From positions 1 through 64,000 of the forward strand of contig JAEDLC010000002.1 of NCBI GenBank assembly GCA_016295505.1: a stretch of DNA of 64,000 nucleotides. Direction: 5' to 3'. How positions within the stretch are numbered: the stretch's first letter is position 1; every line of letters begins with the position of its first letter. The stretch comes from Dorea sp. (GTDB lineage: Bacteria; Bacillota_A; Clostridia; Lachnospirales; Lachnospiraceae). The position numbers and the translations under genes are program-made. Below the pieces are notes generated by a model, which was not told where the DNA came from, did no database searches, and was given only the letters and a program-made list of their open reading frames with translations. Positions 42,846 through 51,491 of this stretch are shown in pieces.

Positions 42846-43133
42846 TTACTTCTCTACGATTGCAAGAATATCATCCTGCTTTACAACAATATATTCCTCA
42901 TCATCAAGTTCTACTGTTGTACCGGAATATTTAGAGTAGATAACCTGCTGTCCAACAGTTACATTCATTGTAACTTCCTTTCCATCTACTGTTCCGCCAG
43001 GTCCAACTGCCACAACTTCTGCCTGCTGCGGTTTTTCCTTTGACTGTCCAGGAATCACAATTCCTGACTTTGTAGTCTCTTCTGCTACTAACTGTTTTAA
43101 AACAACTCTGTCACCTAATGGTACTAATCTCAT
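42846..43133 (-). CDS. groES: co-chaperonin GroES (10 kDa)
   Basis: This is a 95-residue lid protein from the ATG at 43133 (AAGGAGG 8 nt upstream). The sequence MRLVPLGDRVVLKQLVAEE, the mobile loop TTKSGIVIPG and the end DEEYIVVKQDDILAIVEK are typical. An in-frame extension to 43178 runs through the CIRCE repeat and is not real. First gene of groESL. Confidence 0.98.
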   Translation of the reverse strand: MRLVPLGDRVVLKQLVAEETTKSGIVIPGQSKEKPQQAEVVAVGPGGTVDGKEVTMNVTVGQQVIYSKYSGTTVELDDEEYIVVKQDDILAIVEK

Positions 43134-43164
43134 AATGTAAGCCTCCTTATTGATTTCTATATTG

Positions 43165-43191
43165 TTAGCACTCAACAAAAGAGAGTGCTGA
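43165..43191 (-). promoter_or_regulatory. CIRCE element (HrcA operator) of groESL
   Basis: TTAGCACTC, a 9-bp spacer and GAGTGCTGA (43165-43191, plus-strand reading) match the CIRCE consensus TTAGCACTC-N9-GAGTGCTAA at 17 of 18 positions. It lies in the leader 32 bp before groES. Confidence 0.95.
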
Positions 43192-43205
43192 AAGATTCTA
43201 GATAT

Positions 43206-43234
43206 AAAATAGCACTCTCTTTTCCTTTTGTCAA
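43206..43234 (-). promoter_or_regulatory. sigma-A promoter of groESL
   Basis: On the minus strand a perfect -35 TTGACA (43234-43229) and -10 TATTTT (43211-43206) are 17 bp apart. The spacer holds GAGAGTGCT, a CIRCE-like half-site. Confidence 0.75.
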
Positions 43235-43246
43235 CACAATTTATAT

Positions 43247-43552
43247 TTAGTTTAGAACTTTTTTATAAAATCCATTCTGGATCTGGAATTTGATAACCTT
43301 CCCCTGTTTGTTCCAGTATCTTTCCCTGATCATTCCTTTACAGATATTCATGCAGTTTTCATCTTCTATCCGACATTCATACAGTCCATCAAGGGAAAAA
43401 GCCGTAAGCTCTGTCCCTTCCGATAATAAGTATATACATTCTTCCTCCGGACGATACGTAATCACCTTACATGAATAATGACAGCGATCAAAAAAACTGT
43501 CCTTTAATATCATTCTGTGTATCTTCAAAGTTGCATGACAATTCTCATACAT
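43247..43552 (-). CDS. hypothetical protein between codY and groES
   Basis: This is a 101-residue soluble protein (MYENCHATLKIHRMILKDSF...). It is beta-rich in appearance (CKVITYRPEEECIYLLSEG, ELTAFSLDGLYECRIEDEN, KVIKFQIQNGFYKKVL) with several Cys residues. The TAFSLDGLYECRI stretch recalls short PilZ-like or sheet proteins, but I cannot assign a family. GAAGGAGGG lies 12 nt before the ATG. It sits downstream of codY's terminator and upstream of groESL, so it is likely its own unit. Confidence 0.6.
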   Translation of the reverse strand: MYENCHATLKIHRMILKDSFFDRCHYSCKVITYRPEEECIYLLSEGTELTAFSLDGLYECRIEDENCMNICKGMIRERYWNKQGKVIKFQIQNGFYKKVLN

Positions 43553-43590
43553 AATTTTTTCCGGCCCTCCTTCGTTCTAATGCACAAAAA

Positions 43591-43624
43591 GGACTGCTGC
43601 AAACAGATAATTTTGCAACAGCCC
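43591..43624 (-). terminator. intrinsic terminator after codY, TTGCAA-type palindrome
   Basis: On the minus strand GGGCTGTTGCAAA and TTTGCAGCAGTCC form the stem, followed by TTTTTG. It is another copy of the GGACTGTTGCAAA palindrome. Confidence 0.85.
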
Positions 43625-43637
43625 TTTATATTTAGGC

Positions 43638-44420
43638 TTATTTCATGCGTTCTGCTTTGATACGCTCCAACTCTGTGAAAACATAATCGTTCACAACCTT
43701 GATATAAGTTCCCTTCATTCCGGAAGAGCGGGATTCAATTACCCCTGCACTTTCAAATTTACGGAGAGCATTCACAATCACAGATCTCGTAATTCCAACT
43801 CTGTCTGCAATCTTGCTTGCTACAAGAATTCCTTCTGTACCGTTCAATTCATCAAAGATATGAATGATTGCCTCCAGCTCTGAATAAGACAGCGTGCTGA
43901 TTGCTGACTGAACAATATGCTCTTTTCTGGTCTCTTCCGCACTTTCTTCATTTACGGATCTTAACATTTCCAGCCCTACAACTGTGGTACCGTATTCACT
44001 GAGAATAATGTCATCAATTTCATACATGGTGTTCATCTTATAAATGAACAGTGTTCCAAGTCTTTCGCCGGCAATATCAATAGGAGTAATGATTGCCTGA
44101 CATCCTTTTACCGCCTCTTCTGAAAATCCCAGTGTCTGCAGGTTTACATTTTCTTTTGTGGATAAGATGCTGAGAAGACGTTCGTTCAACATTTCATCAA
44201 TATGCTTTCCGACTTCTTTCTCAATCAGCTCTGTAATATAAGGAACATCTTTACATTTACTTCCCCCAAGCACCTTTCCCTTCTTGCTGATTACTAGCAC
44301 GTTTGAATCGAGAATCTCAGTGAGTACTTCGCAGATATCATTAAATACTACTTTACTCGAATTATTATTATGCAGTAATTTGTTGATTTTTCTGGTTTTA
44401 TCTAACAATTGTACGCCCAT
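43638..44420 (-). CDS. codY: GTP- and branched-chain amino acid-sensing regulator CodY
   Basis: This is a 260-residue global nutrient regulator. The N-terminal GAF domain (MGVQLLDKTRKINKLLHNN... LDSNVLVISKKGKVLG; about 1-155) binds isoleucine/valine and the C-terminal winged helix (about 185-260; YSELEAIIHIFDELNGTEGILVASKIADRVGITRSVIVNALRKFESAGVIESRSSG) binds DNA. In B. subtilis codY is in an operon with codV/clpQY; here it follows topA, a common clostridial order (dprA-topA-codY). Confidence 0.98.
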   Translation of the reverse strand: MGVQLLDKTRKINKLLHNNNSSKVVFNDICEVLTEILDSNVLVISKKGKVLGGSKCKDVPYITELIEKEVGKHIDEMLNERLLSILSTKENVNLQTLGFSEEAVKGCQAIITPIDIAGERLGTLFIYKMNTMYEIDDIILSEYGTTVVGLEMLRSVNEESAEETRKEHIVQSAISTLSYSELEAIIHIFDELNGTEGILVASKIADRVGITRSVIVNALRKFESAGVIESRSSGMKGTYIKVVNDYVFTELERIKAERMK

Positions 44421-44483
44421 TTACATTCCTCCATCCTATGAATGTATATTATCATACAATTCCCTAACATTCAATGAATTTTC

Positions 44484-46568
44484 CTAATTATAATTCTTAA
44501 TTTCTTTATTTTCCACGTATCCACATTTTTCGTCACTGCAAAGAAGCTTGTTTCCCTTCTCTACCATATACTTTCCACAACGCGGACATTTTTTCACGGA
44601 TGGTTTCTGCCAGGACATGAATTCACACTCCGGATTATCCTCACATCCATAATACTTTCTGCCCTTCTTCGTTTTACGGATCACAACATCTTTTCCACAG
44701 ATCGGGCAGGCAACGCCGACCTTTTCCAGATAAGGTTTCGTATTGCGACATTCCGGAAATCCGGGACATGCAAGAAATCGTCCGTGCGGTCCATACTTGA
44801 TCACCATATTTCTTCCACACTGATCACAAACCACATCCGTAACTTCGTCTTCAATCTTTACCTGTTCCTGTTCTTTTTCTGCTTTTTCAACCGCTTCCTC
44901 AAGATCAGGATAGAAATTCTCAATGATCGTCTTCCATTTTACTTTACCTTCTGCCACACCATCCAGAAGACTTTCCATATTCGCCGTAAAGTTGACATCA
45001 ACGATACTTGGGAATGACTGTTTCATGATATTGTTGACAACTTCCCCTATTTCTGTCAGATACAGGTTCTTATTTTCTTTCGCAACATATCTTCGTGCAA
45101 TGATCGTCGAAATTGTCGGCGCATAAGTACTTGGACGTCCGATGCCAAGCTCTTCCAGTGTCTTGACCAGCGCAGCTTCTGTATAATGAGCCGGCGGCTG
45201 CGTAAAATGCTGTTTCATGTCAAAGCTTTCTTTTGTTAAAACAGAATCCATATCCAGCCCTTTTAACAGAACATTATTCTGTTCTTTTTCTTCTTCCGCT
45301 TCTGTATATACGGCACGGAAGCCTTCGAAAGCAATCTTGGATGCAGTCACTGCAAAGCGATATTCTCCCGCAGCGATCTTCACAGAAGTAGTCTCATATC
45401 GTGCAGGCTGCATTCTGCTTGCCACAAAGCGTTTCCAGATCAGCTGATACAGACGGAACTGATCTCTGGTCAGAGAATCTTTCATTGCAGCCGGAGTACG
45501 GGTAACATCCGTTGGACGAATCGCTTCATGTGCATCCTGCACAGTCTTTTTCTCATTACCGTTTCTGGCTTCCCCTGCCGCTACATATTCATTACCAAAA
45601 CAATCACCGATATAACTGCGGACATTTGCATCTGCTTCATCAGAGATACGGGTTGAATCCGTACGAAGATATGTGATCAGTCCGACCGTTCCATTTCCCT
45701 TTATATCGATTCCTTCATAGAGCTGCTGCGCAATCCGCATGGTCTTTGCCGTAGCAAAGTTCAGGACTTTTGAAGCCTCCTGCTGCAAAGTACTGGTAGT
45801 AAACGGCACCGGTGCTTTTTTGATGCGTTCTCCTTTTTTGATTTCAGCCACAGAATATTCTGCCTGATCGATCTCTTCTATGATTTTATCCAGTTCTTCT
45901 TTGGATGAAATCGTCATCTTCTTCTTCTCTGTTCCGTAAAACTTCGCAGTCAGAAGCTTTTTCTCACCTTTCACTTTCAGATTGGCATCCAGTGTCCAGT
46001 ATTCTTCCGGAATAAATGCATTGATCTCATCTTCTCTGTCCGCAATGATACGAAGAGCCACAGACTGCACACGTCCGGCACTTAAGCCCCTCTTTACCTT
46101 GGCCCATAACAGAGGACTGATCTTATATCCAACGATTCGATCCAAGATACGGCGCGCCTGCTGCGCATCTACCAGATCCATATCGATTTCCCTTGGATTT
46201 TTCAAAGATGCTTTGACTGCATTTTTTGTGATTTCATTAAAACTGATACGATATACCTTTTTCCCTTCCAGCTTAAGCGCCTGACTCAGATGCCAGGAAA
46301 TCGCTTCTCCCTCACGGTCCGGGTCAGTTGCAAGATAGATCTTATCCGCTTTTTTTACTTCTTTTCGAAGATTGGCAAGTATTTCTCCTTTTCCTCGGAT
46401 CGTAATATATTTAGGCTCATAATCATGTTCCACATCAATTCCCATCTGGCTCTTGGGCAGGTCTCTGACATGACCGTTGGATGCGGTTACCACATAATTG
46501 CTTCCTAAAAATTTTTTAATTGTCTTCACCTTCGCAGGTGATTCCACGATTACCAGATAGCGTGCCAT
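44484..46568 (-). CDS. topA: DNA topoisomerase I
   Basis: This is a 694-residue type IA topoisomerase from the ATG at 46568 (GGAGGAA upstream). TOPRIM domain at the start (ARYLVIVESPAKVKTIKKFLG; DPDREGEAISWHL), active-site Tyr in GLITYLRTDSTR, and three C-terminal zinc ribbons (CDQCGRNMV, CPICGKDVV, CPRCGKYMV with paired Cys). It relaxes negative supercoils. It is in a run with dprA and comM upstream. Confidence 0.98.
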   Translation of the reverse strand: MARYLVIVESPAKVKTIKKFLGSNYVVTASNGHVRDLPKSQMGIDVEHDYEPKYITIRGKGEILANLRKEVKKADKIYLATDPDREGEAISWHLSQALKLEGKKVYRISFNEITKNAVKASLKNPREIDMDLVDAQQARRILDRIVGYKISPLLWAKVKRGLSAGRVQSVALRIIADREDEINAFIPEEYWTLDANLKVKGEKKLLTAKFYGTEKKKMTISSKEELDKIIEEIDQAEYSVAEIKKGERIKKAPVPFTTSTLQQEASKVLNFATAKTMRIAQQLYEGIDIKGNGTVGLITYLRTDSTRISDEADANVRSYIGDCFGNEYVAAGEARNGNEKKTVQDAHEAIRPTDVTRTPAAMKDSLTRDQFRLYQLIWKRFVASRMQPARYETTSVKIAAGEYRFAVTASKIAFEGFRAVYTEAEEEKEQNNVLLKGLDMDSVLTKESFDMKQHFTQPPAHYTEAALVKTLEELGIGRPSTYAPTISTIIARRYVAKENKNLYLTEIGEVVNNIMKQSFPSIVDVNFTANMESLLDGVAEGKVKWKTIIENFYPDLEEAVEKAEKEQEQVKIEDEVTDVVCDQCGRNMVIKYGPHGRFLACPGFPECRNTKPYLEKVGVACPICGKDVVIRKTKKGRKYYGCEDNPECEFMSWQKPSVKKCPRCGKYMVEKGNKLLCSDEKCGYVENKEIKNYN

Positions 46569-46606
46569 AAACTTGCTTCCTCCATTATAACTCCCTGTTG
46601 GTCCTG

Positions 46607-47686
46607 TCACCGGACCTTTATATAATATCCCTGAGATATCTCTCTGACATATCCTTTGATTTCCAGCGTAATCAGTCTTTCCATAAGTTCCTGTGGTGAA
46701 AGATGTGTCTCCTCTACCAGCTGACTGATTCCTTTTGGGAACAAATCAAGGCAACTATACACCATATTTTCGGCAGTTTCAAGCACTTTTTTATTTTTGT
46801 GATTTTTTTGTCCATGTTTTCCGTTTTCTATATTCAGTTCTTCCAGGAGATCTTCCGGTGACAGAAGAATCCCCGCCCCCTGTCTGATCAGTCGATGACA
46901 TCCTGTACTTAGAGCACTCGTGACCGGCCCCGGAAGCGCATACACATCTTTTCCCTGTTCCAGCGCCAGATCTGCTGTGATCAGAGATCCGCTCTTTTCT
47001 TTTGCTTCCATGACGAGTACAACATCCGATAATCCGCTGATAATACGGTTTCTTTCAGGAAAATAAGCCGGAAGAGGCTGCTCCTGTGGAAGACGTTCTG
47101 ACAGAACTCCTCCCTGCTTCTGAATATCCATATAGAGTCCGATATGTTCTCTCGGATAACAGACATCCACTCCGCACCCCAGTACTCCATATGTTTTACC
47201 CCCACCGTTCAGTGCGCCCCTCTGTCCCGCACCGTCAATACCTCTTGCCAGACCACTGATAATTGCGATTCCTGCCCTTGCCAGGCTTTCTCCGTACTCC
47301 AGCGCCATCTCTTCTCCATATGGACTGCACCTTCTCGCTCCGACAATTGCAGCCGTATATACATCATCCTGCGGGAGCTCCCCTTTTACATATAATGCAT
47401 ACGGTGGATCTGAAAGTCTTGTAAGCCTCTTCGGATATTCTTCTGAAAAATACGGAACAAACCGAATTTGCTTTTTTTCAAGCTGTTTCCATCTCCATTC
47501 CAGATCCTTATCCTTCTTCGCGATGCATAACGTATATACATCCTGTTCTTTCAGAAAATCCAGCTTCTTTAATGCTTTTTCTTCTATATAATATATATCT
47601 TTTGCACAATGATATACTTCCCGTAATTTTTTCTTTTTCCAGTCCGTCAGCGGGCGTACTGATGCAAGCCAGAATTCATACATCAT
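46607..47686 (-). CDS. dprA: DNA processing protein DprA
   Basis: This is a 359-residue protein that loads RecA onto single-stranded DNA taken up in transformation. The N-terminal SAM-like part is followed by the Rossmann domain (about 75-290; IVGARRCSPYGEEMA, ISGLARGIDGAGQRGAL, GVLGCGVDVCYPREH) and a C-terminal winged helix (EETHLSPQELMERLITLEIKGYVREI). It lies just after the comM-like gene. Presence of dprA does not show natural competence. Confidence 0.96.
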   Translation of the reverse strand: MMYEFWLASVRPLTDWKKKKLREVYHCAKDIYYIEEKALKKLDFLKEQDVYTLCIAKKDKDLEWRWKQLEKKQIRFVPYFSEEYPKRLTRLSDPPYALYVKGELPQDDVYTAAIVGARRCSPYGEEMALEYGESLARAGIAIISGLARGIDGAGQRGALNGGGKTYGVLGCGVDVCYPREHIGLYMDIQKQGGVLSERLPQEQPLPAYFPERNRIISGLSDVVLVMEAKEKSGSLITADLALEQGKDVYALPGPVTSALSTGCHRLIRQGAGILLSPEDLLEELNIENGKHGQKNHKNKKVLETAENMVYSCLDLFPKGISQLVEETHLSPQELMERLITLEIKGYVREISQGYYIKVR

Positions 47687-47693
47687 CCGTTCA

Positions 47694-49229
47694 TTACCTC
47701 CTCCAGTATTTTTTATCCAGGGTTCGATAGCCGATTGCCTCTTTCAGATGGACTTGTCTGATCCTGCTGCTTTCATCCATATCTGCGATTGTTCTTGCCA
47801 CTTTCAGGATCTTATGATAAGTTCTGGCAGTCAGACCGAGTGCAGAATATGCCTGTTCCATCAGTTCTTTTTCTGCCGTTCCAAGCGTACAGTACTCGTC
47901 CAGCATTTTCACCTCCAGCATTGCATTCGTCAGTATTCCGGTCCCCTGATATCTCTTTTCCTGTATCTTTCTTGCGGCGCAGACTCTTTCACGTATTACT
48001 CCGGAACTTTCCTGTGGTGACTTTGCATTCAGATCTACGTAGCGTATCCTCGGCGTCTCTATGCAGATATCGATCCGATCCAGAAAAGGCTGGCTGATCT
48101 TACCGAGATAATGCTGGATCTCCCCGGATGTACATGTACACCTTCCCATGTCCGGATAATTACCACAGGGACATGGATTCATGGCCGCCGCCAGAATAAA
48201 ATTTGCCGGAAATGTATAACTCCCATGTGTTCTTACCAGTTTGATCTCACGCTCTTCCAATGGCTGCCTCAGCACTTCCAGAACCGGTTTCTTGAATTCA
48301 GCCAGCTCGTCCAGAAACAGTACACCTCCATGTGCGAGACTGATCTCTCCGGGTCTTGGAACACTTCCTCCGCCGATCAGAGCTGCCTTCGTCACAGTGT
48401 GATGCACACTTCGAAATGGTCTTCCTGCAATCAGGGGATACTCTTCATCGATCAGTCCCAGCACGCTGTACACCTGTGTAATCTCCATACTCTCTTCCAG
48501 CGAAAGCGGAGGAAGAATCGTAGGAATCCTTTTAGCGATCATAGATTTCCCGCTCCCCGGGGGCCCGACCATCAAAAGATTGTGTCCTCCGGCAACCGCA
48601 ATCTCCACAGCACGCTTTACCATCTCCTGGCCGCAGATATCTGCAAAATCAACCGTATCTGTACGTGCTTTCATACCGGATGTCCAGTTTTCTCCCGTCA
48701 TCGGCTTTATCTCTGTATGTCCGGTGATATGTCTGCATATATCTTCCAGCGTCTCTGCTCCCAGAATGCAGATATCATCTATCAGTGCACCTTCTCTTGC
48801 ATTCTTTGCAGGAACAATACAGGTATGGCATCCTTGCCTTTTCGCTTCCATGACGATCGGAAGTACTCCCGGAACCTCCCTGACTTTCCCATCCAGGCTC
48901 AGCTCCCCGATCACAAGTACATGTTCCAGCTTCTTCCCTGGAATCAATTCCAATGATGCAAGCACTGACAATGCAATCGGAAGGTCAAAGGATGCCCCTT
49001 TCTTGCGCACGGTTGCCGGTGCAAGATTAATCACCATCTTTTTTGCCGGAATCTGAAACCCGGAATTTTTCATTGCTGTACGCACTCTCTCTGACGCTTC
49101 TTTCACCTCCGATGAAAGATAGCCAACCATATGAAACCCTGGCAGTCCATTGCTTACATCCGCTTCCACACGGATCATCTCCACACCAAGGCCCTGTATT
49201 GCCGCAGACAATACTGTGCTAAATGCCAT
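47694..49229 (-). CDS. YifB/ComM-type Mg-chelatase-like AAA+ ATPase
   Basis: This is a 511-residue protein from the ATG at 49229 (AAGGAGG 7 nt upstream). N-terminal S5-like fold (STVLSAAIQGLGVEMIRVEADVSNGLPGF), AAA+ module with Walker A VGPPGSGKSMIAKRIP and Walker B GVLFLDELAEF, a Cys cluster CPCGNYPDMGRCTC, and a C-terminal helical domain (LGLTARTYHKILKVARTIAD). ComM helps branch migration in recombination during transformation. It heads the comM-dprA-topA run. Confidence 0.95.
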   Translation of the reverse strand: MAFSTVLSAAIQGLGVEMIRVEADVSNGLPGFHMVGYLSSEVKEASERVRTAMKNSGFQIPAKKMVINLAPATVRKKGASFDLPIALSVLASLELIPGKKLEHVLVIGELSLDGKVREVPGVLPIVMEAKRQGCHTCIVPAKNAREGALIDDICILGAETLEDICRHITGHTEIKPMTGENWTSGMKARTDTVDFADICGQEMVKRAVEIAVAGGHNLLMVGPPGSGKSMIAKRIPTILPPLSLEESMEITQVYSVLGLIDEEYPLIAGRPFRSVHHTVTKAALIGGGSVPRPGEISLAHGGVLFLDELAEFKKPVLEVLRQPLEEREIKLVRTHGSYTFPANFILAAAMNPCPCGNYPDMGRCTCTSGEIQHYLGKISQPFLDRIDICIETPRIRYVDLNAKSPQESSGVIRERVCAARKIQEKRYQGTGILTNAMLEVKMLDEYCTLGTAEKELMEQAYSALGLTARTYHKILKVARTIADMDESSRIRQVHLKEAIGYRTLDKKYWRR

Positions 49230-49394
49230 ACACATTCCTCCTTCTATTCTCTTTTATATTTCTTTCATGTTCTCAGGAAAAACGACCGAACCGGTCATAT
49301 AGATCTGCCGAAGAAAGATCTGGATCAAGATAATGACTTCTTCGTAAAATGTGCATTTATCTTATCCCAATCTTTCTTCAGTGTCAACATATTT

Positions 49395-50012
49395 TCAGAA
49401 ATATTCCCGCAGCTTTTCAATCGCACTTTTCTCGATCCTTGAAACATAAGAACGAGAGATGCCCAACTGTCTGGCAATCTCCCGCTGTGTATACTCTTCC
49501 TCATTATATAATCCATAGCGCATCTTAAGTACCAGACGTTCCCTTGGTGACAGTTCTGATTCCATTCGCTGATACAGCTTGCGGATATCATCTTTCAGTT
49601 CGACTTTCTGATGCGCATCACGCTCCTGTGTTTCAATTACATCAAATAACTGAATCTCATTTCCTTCCCGGTCGGTACCGATCGGCTCATACAGAGATAT
49701 TTCTCTGGATATTTTCTTTTTTGTTCGCAGATACATCAGAATCTCATTTTCAATACAGCGGGCGGCATAGGTCGCAAGCCTTACACTTTTTCCGGAATCA
49801 AATGTAACTACCGCCTTGATCAGCCCGATCGTTCCGATAGACAGAAGATCCTCCATGTCGTCCGTTGCAGACTGATATTTCTTCACAATATAAGCAACAA
49901 GACGCAGATTTCGTTCAATCAGGATATGTTTTGCTTCAAGATCGCCCTCCGTATACTTTTGCATATAATATCTTTCTTCCGCAGCTGTAAGAGGTTGTGG
50001 AAATGATTTCAA
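49395..50012 (-). CDS. sigK: sporulation sigma factor sigma-K (mother cell, late), uninterrupted
   Basis: This is a 205-residue protein as I place the start. The frame stays open upstream to an ATG at 50078, but that ATG has no ribosome binding site and a sigma-E-like promoter lies inside the extension. TTG at 50012 has AGAGGTG 7 nt upstream and yields MKSFPQPLTAAEERYYMQKY, beginning near where mature B. subtilis sigma-K begins. Regions 2 (DLLSIGTIGLIKAVVTFDSG, RCIENEILMYLRTKKK) and 4 (EYTQREIARQLGISRSYVSRIEKSAI) are complete. No skin-type insertion is present. Confidence 0.9.
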   Translation of the reverse strand: MKSFPQPLTAAEERYYMQKYTEGDLEAKHILIERNLRLVAYIVKKYQSATDDMEDLLSIGTIGLIKAVVTFDSGKSVRLATYAARCIENEILMYLRTKKKISREISLYEPIGTDREGNEIQLFDVIETQERDAHQKVELKDDIRKLYQRMESELSPRERLVLKMRYGLYNEEEYTQREIARQLGISRSYVSRIEKSAIEKLREYF

Positions 50013-50041
50013 GGAGAAGCACCTCTTGGCGTATTTAATAT

Positions 50042-50070
50042 AGTCTATGAAAAATCTTGTCTTTTTGTGC
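50042..50070 (-). promoter_or_regulatory. sigma-E-like promoter of sigK
   Basis: On the minus strand -10 CATAGACT (50049-50042; 7 of 8 to CATACAMT) is preceded by GCACAA (50070-50065), a -35 of the same style as at cotJ, 15 bp away. The predicted start of transcription is near 50035, downstream of the ATG at 50078. Confidence 0.55.
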
Positions 50071-50219
50071 TTTTCCATGATTTTTTTCTATACAAAACCA
50101 CCAAAAAGAGGTTATAGTATATATAACTTTAGGGAAAATGCAGGTCACCGTTGTCCGGTGATCTCCCGGGAATAATGAAATTGCATCGGCTGACACCGGT
50201 GCCGGATTGGGGATATGTC

Positions 50220-51491
50220 ATGAAAAAACAATTGGGAAAAATTCTTTTTTACAGCCTTGCCATTATACTGACTGCACAGTTGAGTATGAATCTCTTTATC
50301 GCAGATTTTAAAATTTCTCTTGCCATCATATGTTTTGCACTTTTTCTGTTTCTCAGTGACTCTTTTCCTCTGCTTCCGGTTACTTTCTGCACTGCATTTG
50401 GTGTATATATTTCCCGTGCTCTCCTCTACTGGTTCCGCCACGGGGACTTTACCGGAACCGCCAGAGCTTATCTCCCGGAAACTGTATTTTTTATCTGCTA
50501 CGGTCTTCTGCTTTTCCTGTATCAAAAGCTTTCCGCAGAACATCCTCTGAATCAGAATCATGCTTTTCTTCCTCTGATTCTGATCGATTACACTGCAAAC
50601 CTCGCAGAACTGATCGTAAGACTTGGCGGCGGCGCTTTTCACTTCAAAACACAGGGAAGTATCCTTCTGATCGCAGTCCTGCGTACTCTGATCATCTGGT
50701 GCATCCTAACTGCCATTCACCGTTACCGGCATTTTCTTCTGGACCGGGAACATGAAGATCGTTATCGGCGTCTGGTACTTCTGATTTCAAAACTGAACGG
50801 CGAAGTTGTATGGATGCGTAAAAATACAGCTCTGATCGAAAGCACCATGAGTACGGCATATGCTCTCTATGAGCATCTGAAAGACTCTGACCACGAGTCC
50901 GACACTGCTTCTATGGCGCTTCATGTTGCAAGAGATATTCACGAGATCAAAAAAGAATACCTTCTGATCATGCGTGGAATATCAGAAGCATTGAACGAAG
51001 AACTGACCAGTGACGGCATGTACCTTCGAGATCTGTTTGAGATTTTAAAAGATGCCCTCATGCTTCTTGCCAAAGAGCACCACGTGGAATTACAGATGGA
51101 TATTGTCTGCAGCGACAACCCTTATATCTGTCAGCATTATTCTCTGATGTCCATTTTCCGTAACCTTTTTATCAACGCACTGGAAGCGGCTGATGGATCC
51201 AAAGCCTGGATTCAGGTCCTGCAGCAGTCTTGCGGTGACGATATGATCTTTACCGTCACTGATCACGGTCCCGGAATCGCTCCCGAATACATCAATGAAG
51301 TATTTGAAACCGGTTTTTCCACAAAGATCAACTACTCTACCGGAGAGATCAACCGTGGTCTGGGACTGAATCTGGTACAGGATCTTGTTGAAAATCAATT
51401 CCGGGGAAAAATCGAACTGACTTCCATTCCCGGACAGACCACTTTTACCATTACAATTCCAGCAAATAATCTGAAAGGAGAGATCGCATGA
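50220..51491 (+). CDS. sensor histidine kinase, GlnK/YcbA-like
   Basis: This is a 423-residue protein from the ATG at 50220 (GGGG 7-8 nt upstream). Five to six membrane segments (about 6-180) form a membrane sensor with little outside the membrane. The kinase part has HVARDIHEIKKEYLLIMRG (phosphoacceptor His), the N-box RNLFINALEAA, G1 TDHGPGIAPE and G2 GLGLNLVQDLV. Its ATGA-type overlap with the next gene and that gene's YcbB domain make it a YcbA/GlnK-like pair. The signal is unknown; in B. subtilis GlnK responds to glutamine. Confidence 0.88.
   Translation: MKKQLGKILFYSLAIILTAQLSMNLFIADFKISLAIICFALFLFLSDSFPLLPVTFCTAFGVYISRALLYWFRHGDFTGTARAYLPETVFFICYGLLLFLYQKLSAEHPLNQNHAFLPLILIDYTANLAELIVRLGGGAFHFKTQGSILLIAVLRTLIIWCILTAIHRYRHFLLDREHEDRYRRLVLLISKLNGEVVWMRKNTALIESTMSTAYALYEHLKDSDHESDTASMALHVARDIHEIKKEYLLIMRGISEALNEELTSDGMYLRDLFEILKDALMLLAKEHHVELQMDIVCSDNPYICQHYSLMSIFRNLFINALEAADGSKAWIQVLQQSCGDDMIFTVTDHGPGIAPEYINEVFETGFSTKINYSTGEINRGLGLNLVQDLVENQFRGKIELTSIPGQTTFTITIPANNLKGEIA

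Noticed and set aside
43134..43178. 15-residue N-terminal extension of GroES
   Set aside because: It would translate through the CIRCE operator; the ATG at 43133 has the ribosome binding site and family start.
48111..48956. Plus-strand frame of 281 codons opposite the comM-like gene
   Set aside because: Antisense shadow of a conserved AAA+ gene, no family pattern.
49395..50078. A skin element in sigK
   Set aside because: sigK was read from region 2 through region 4 without interruption, so no intervening DNA is present.
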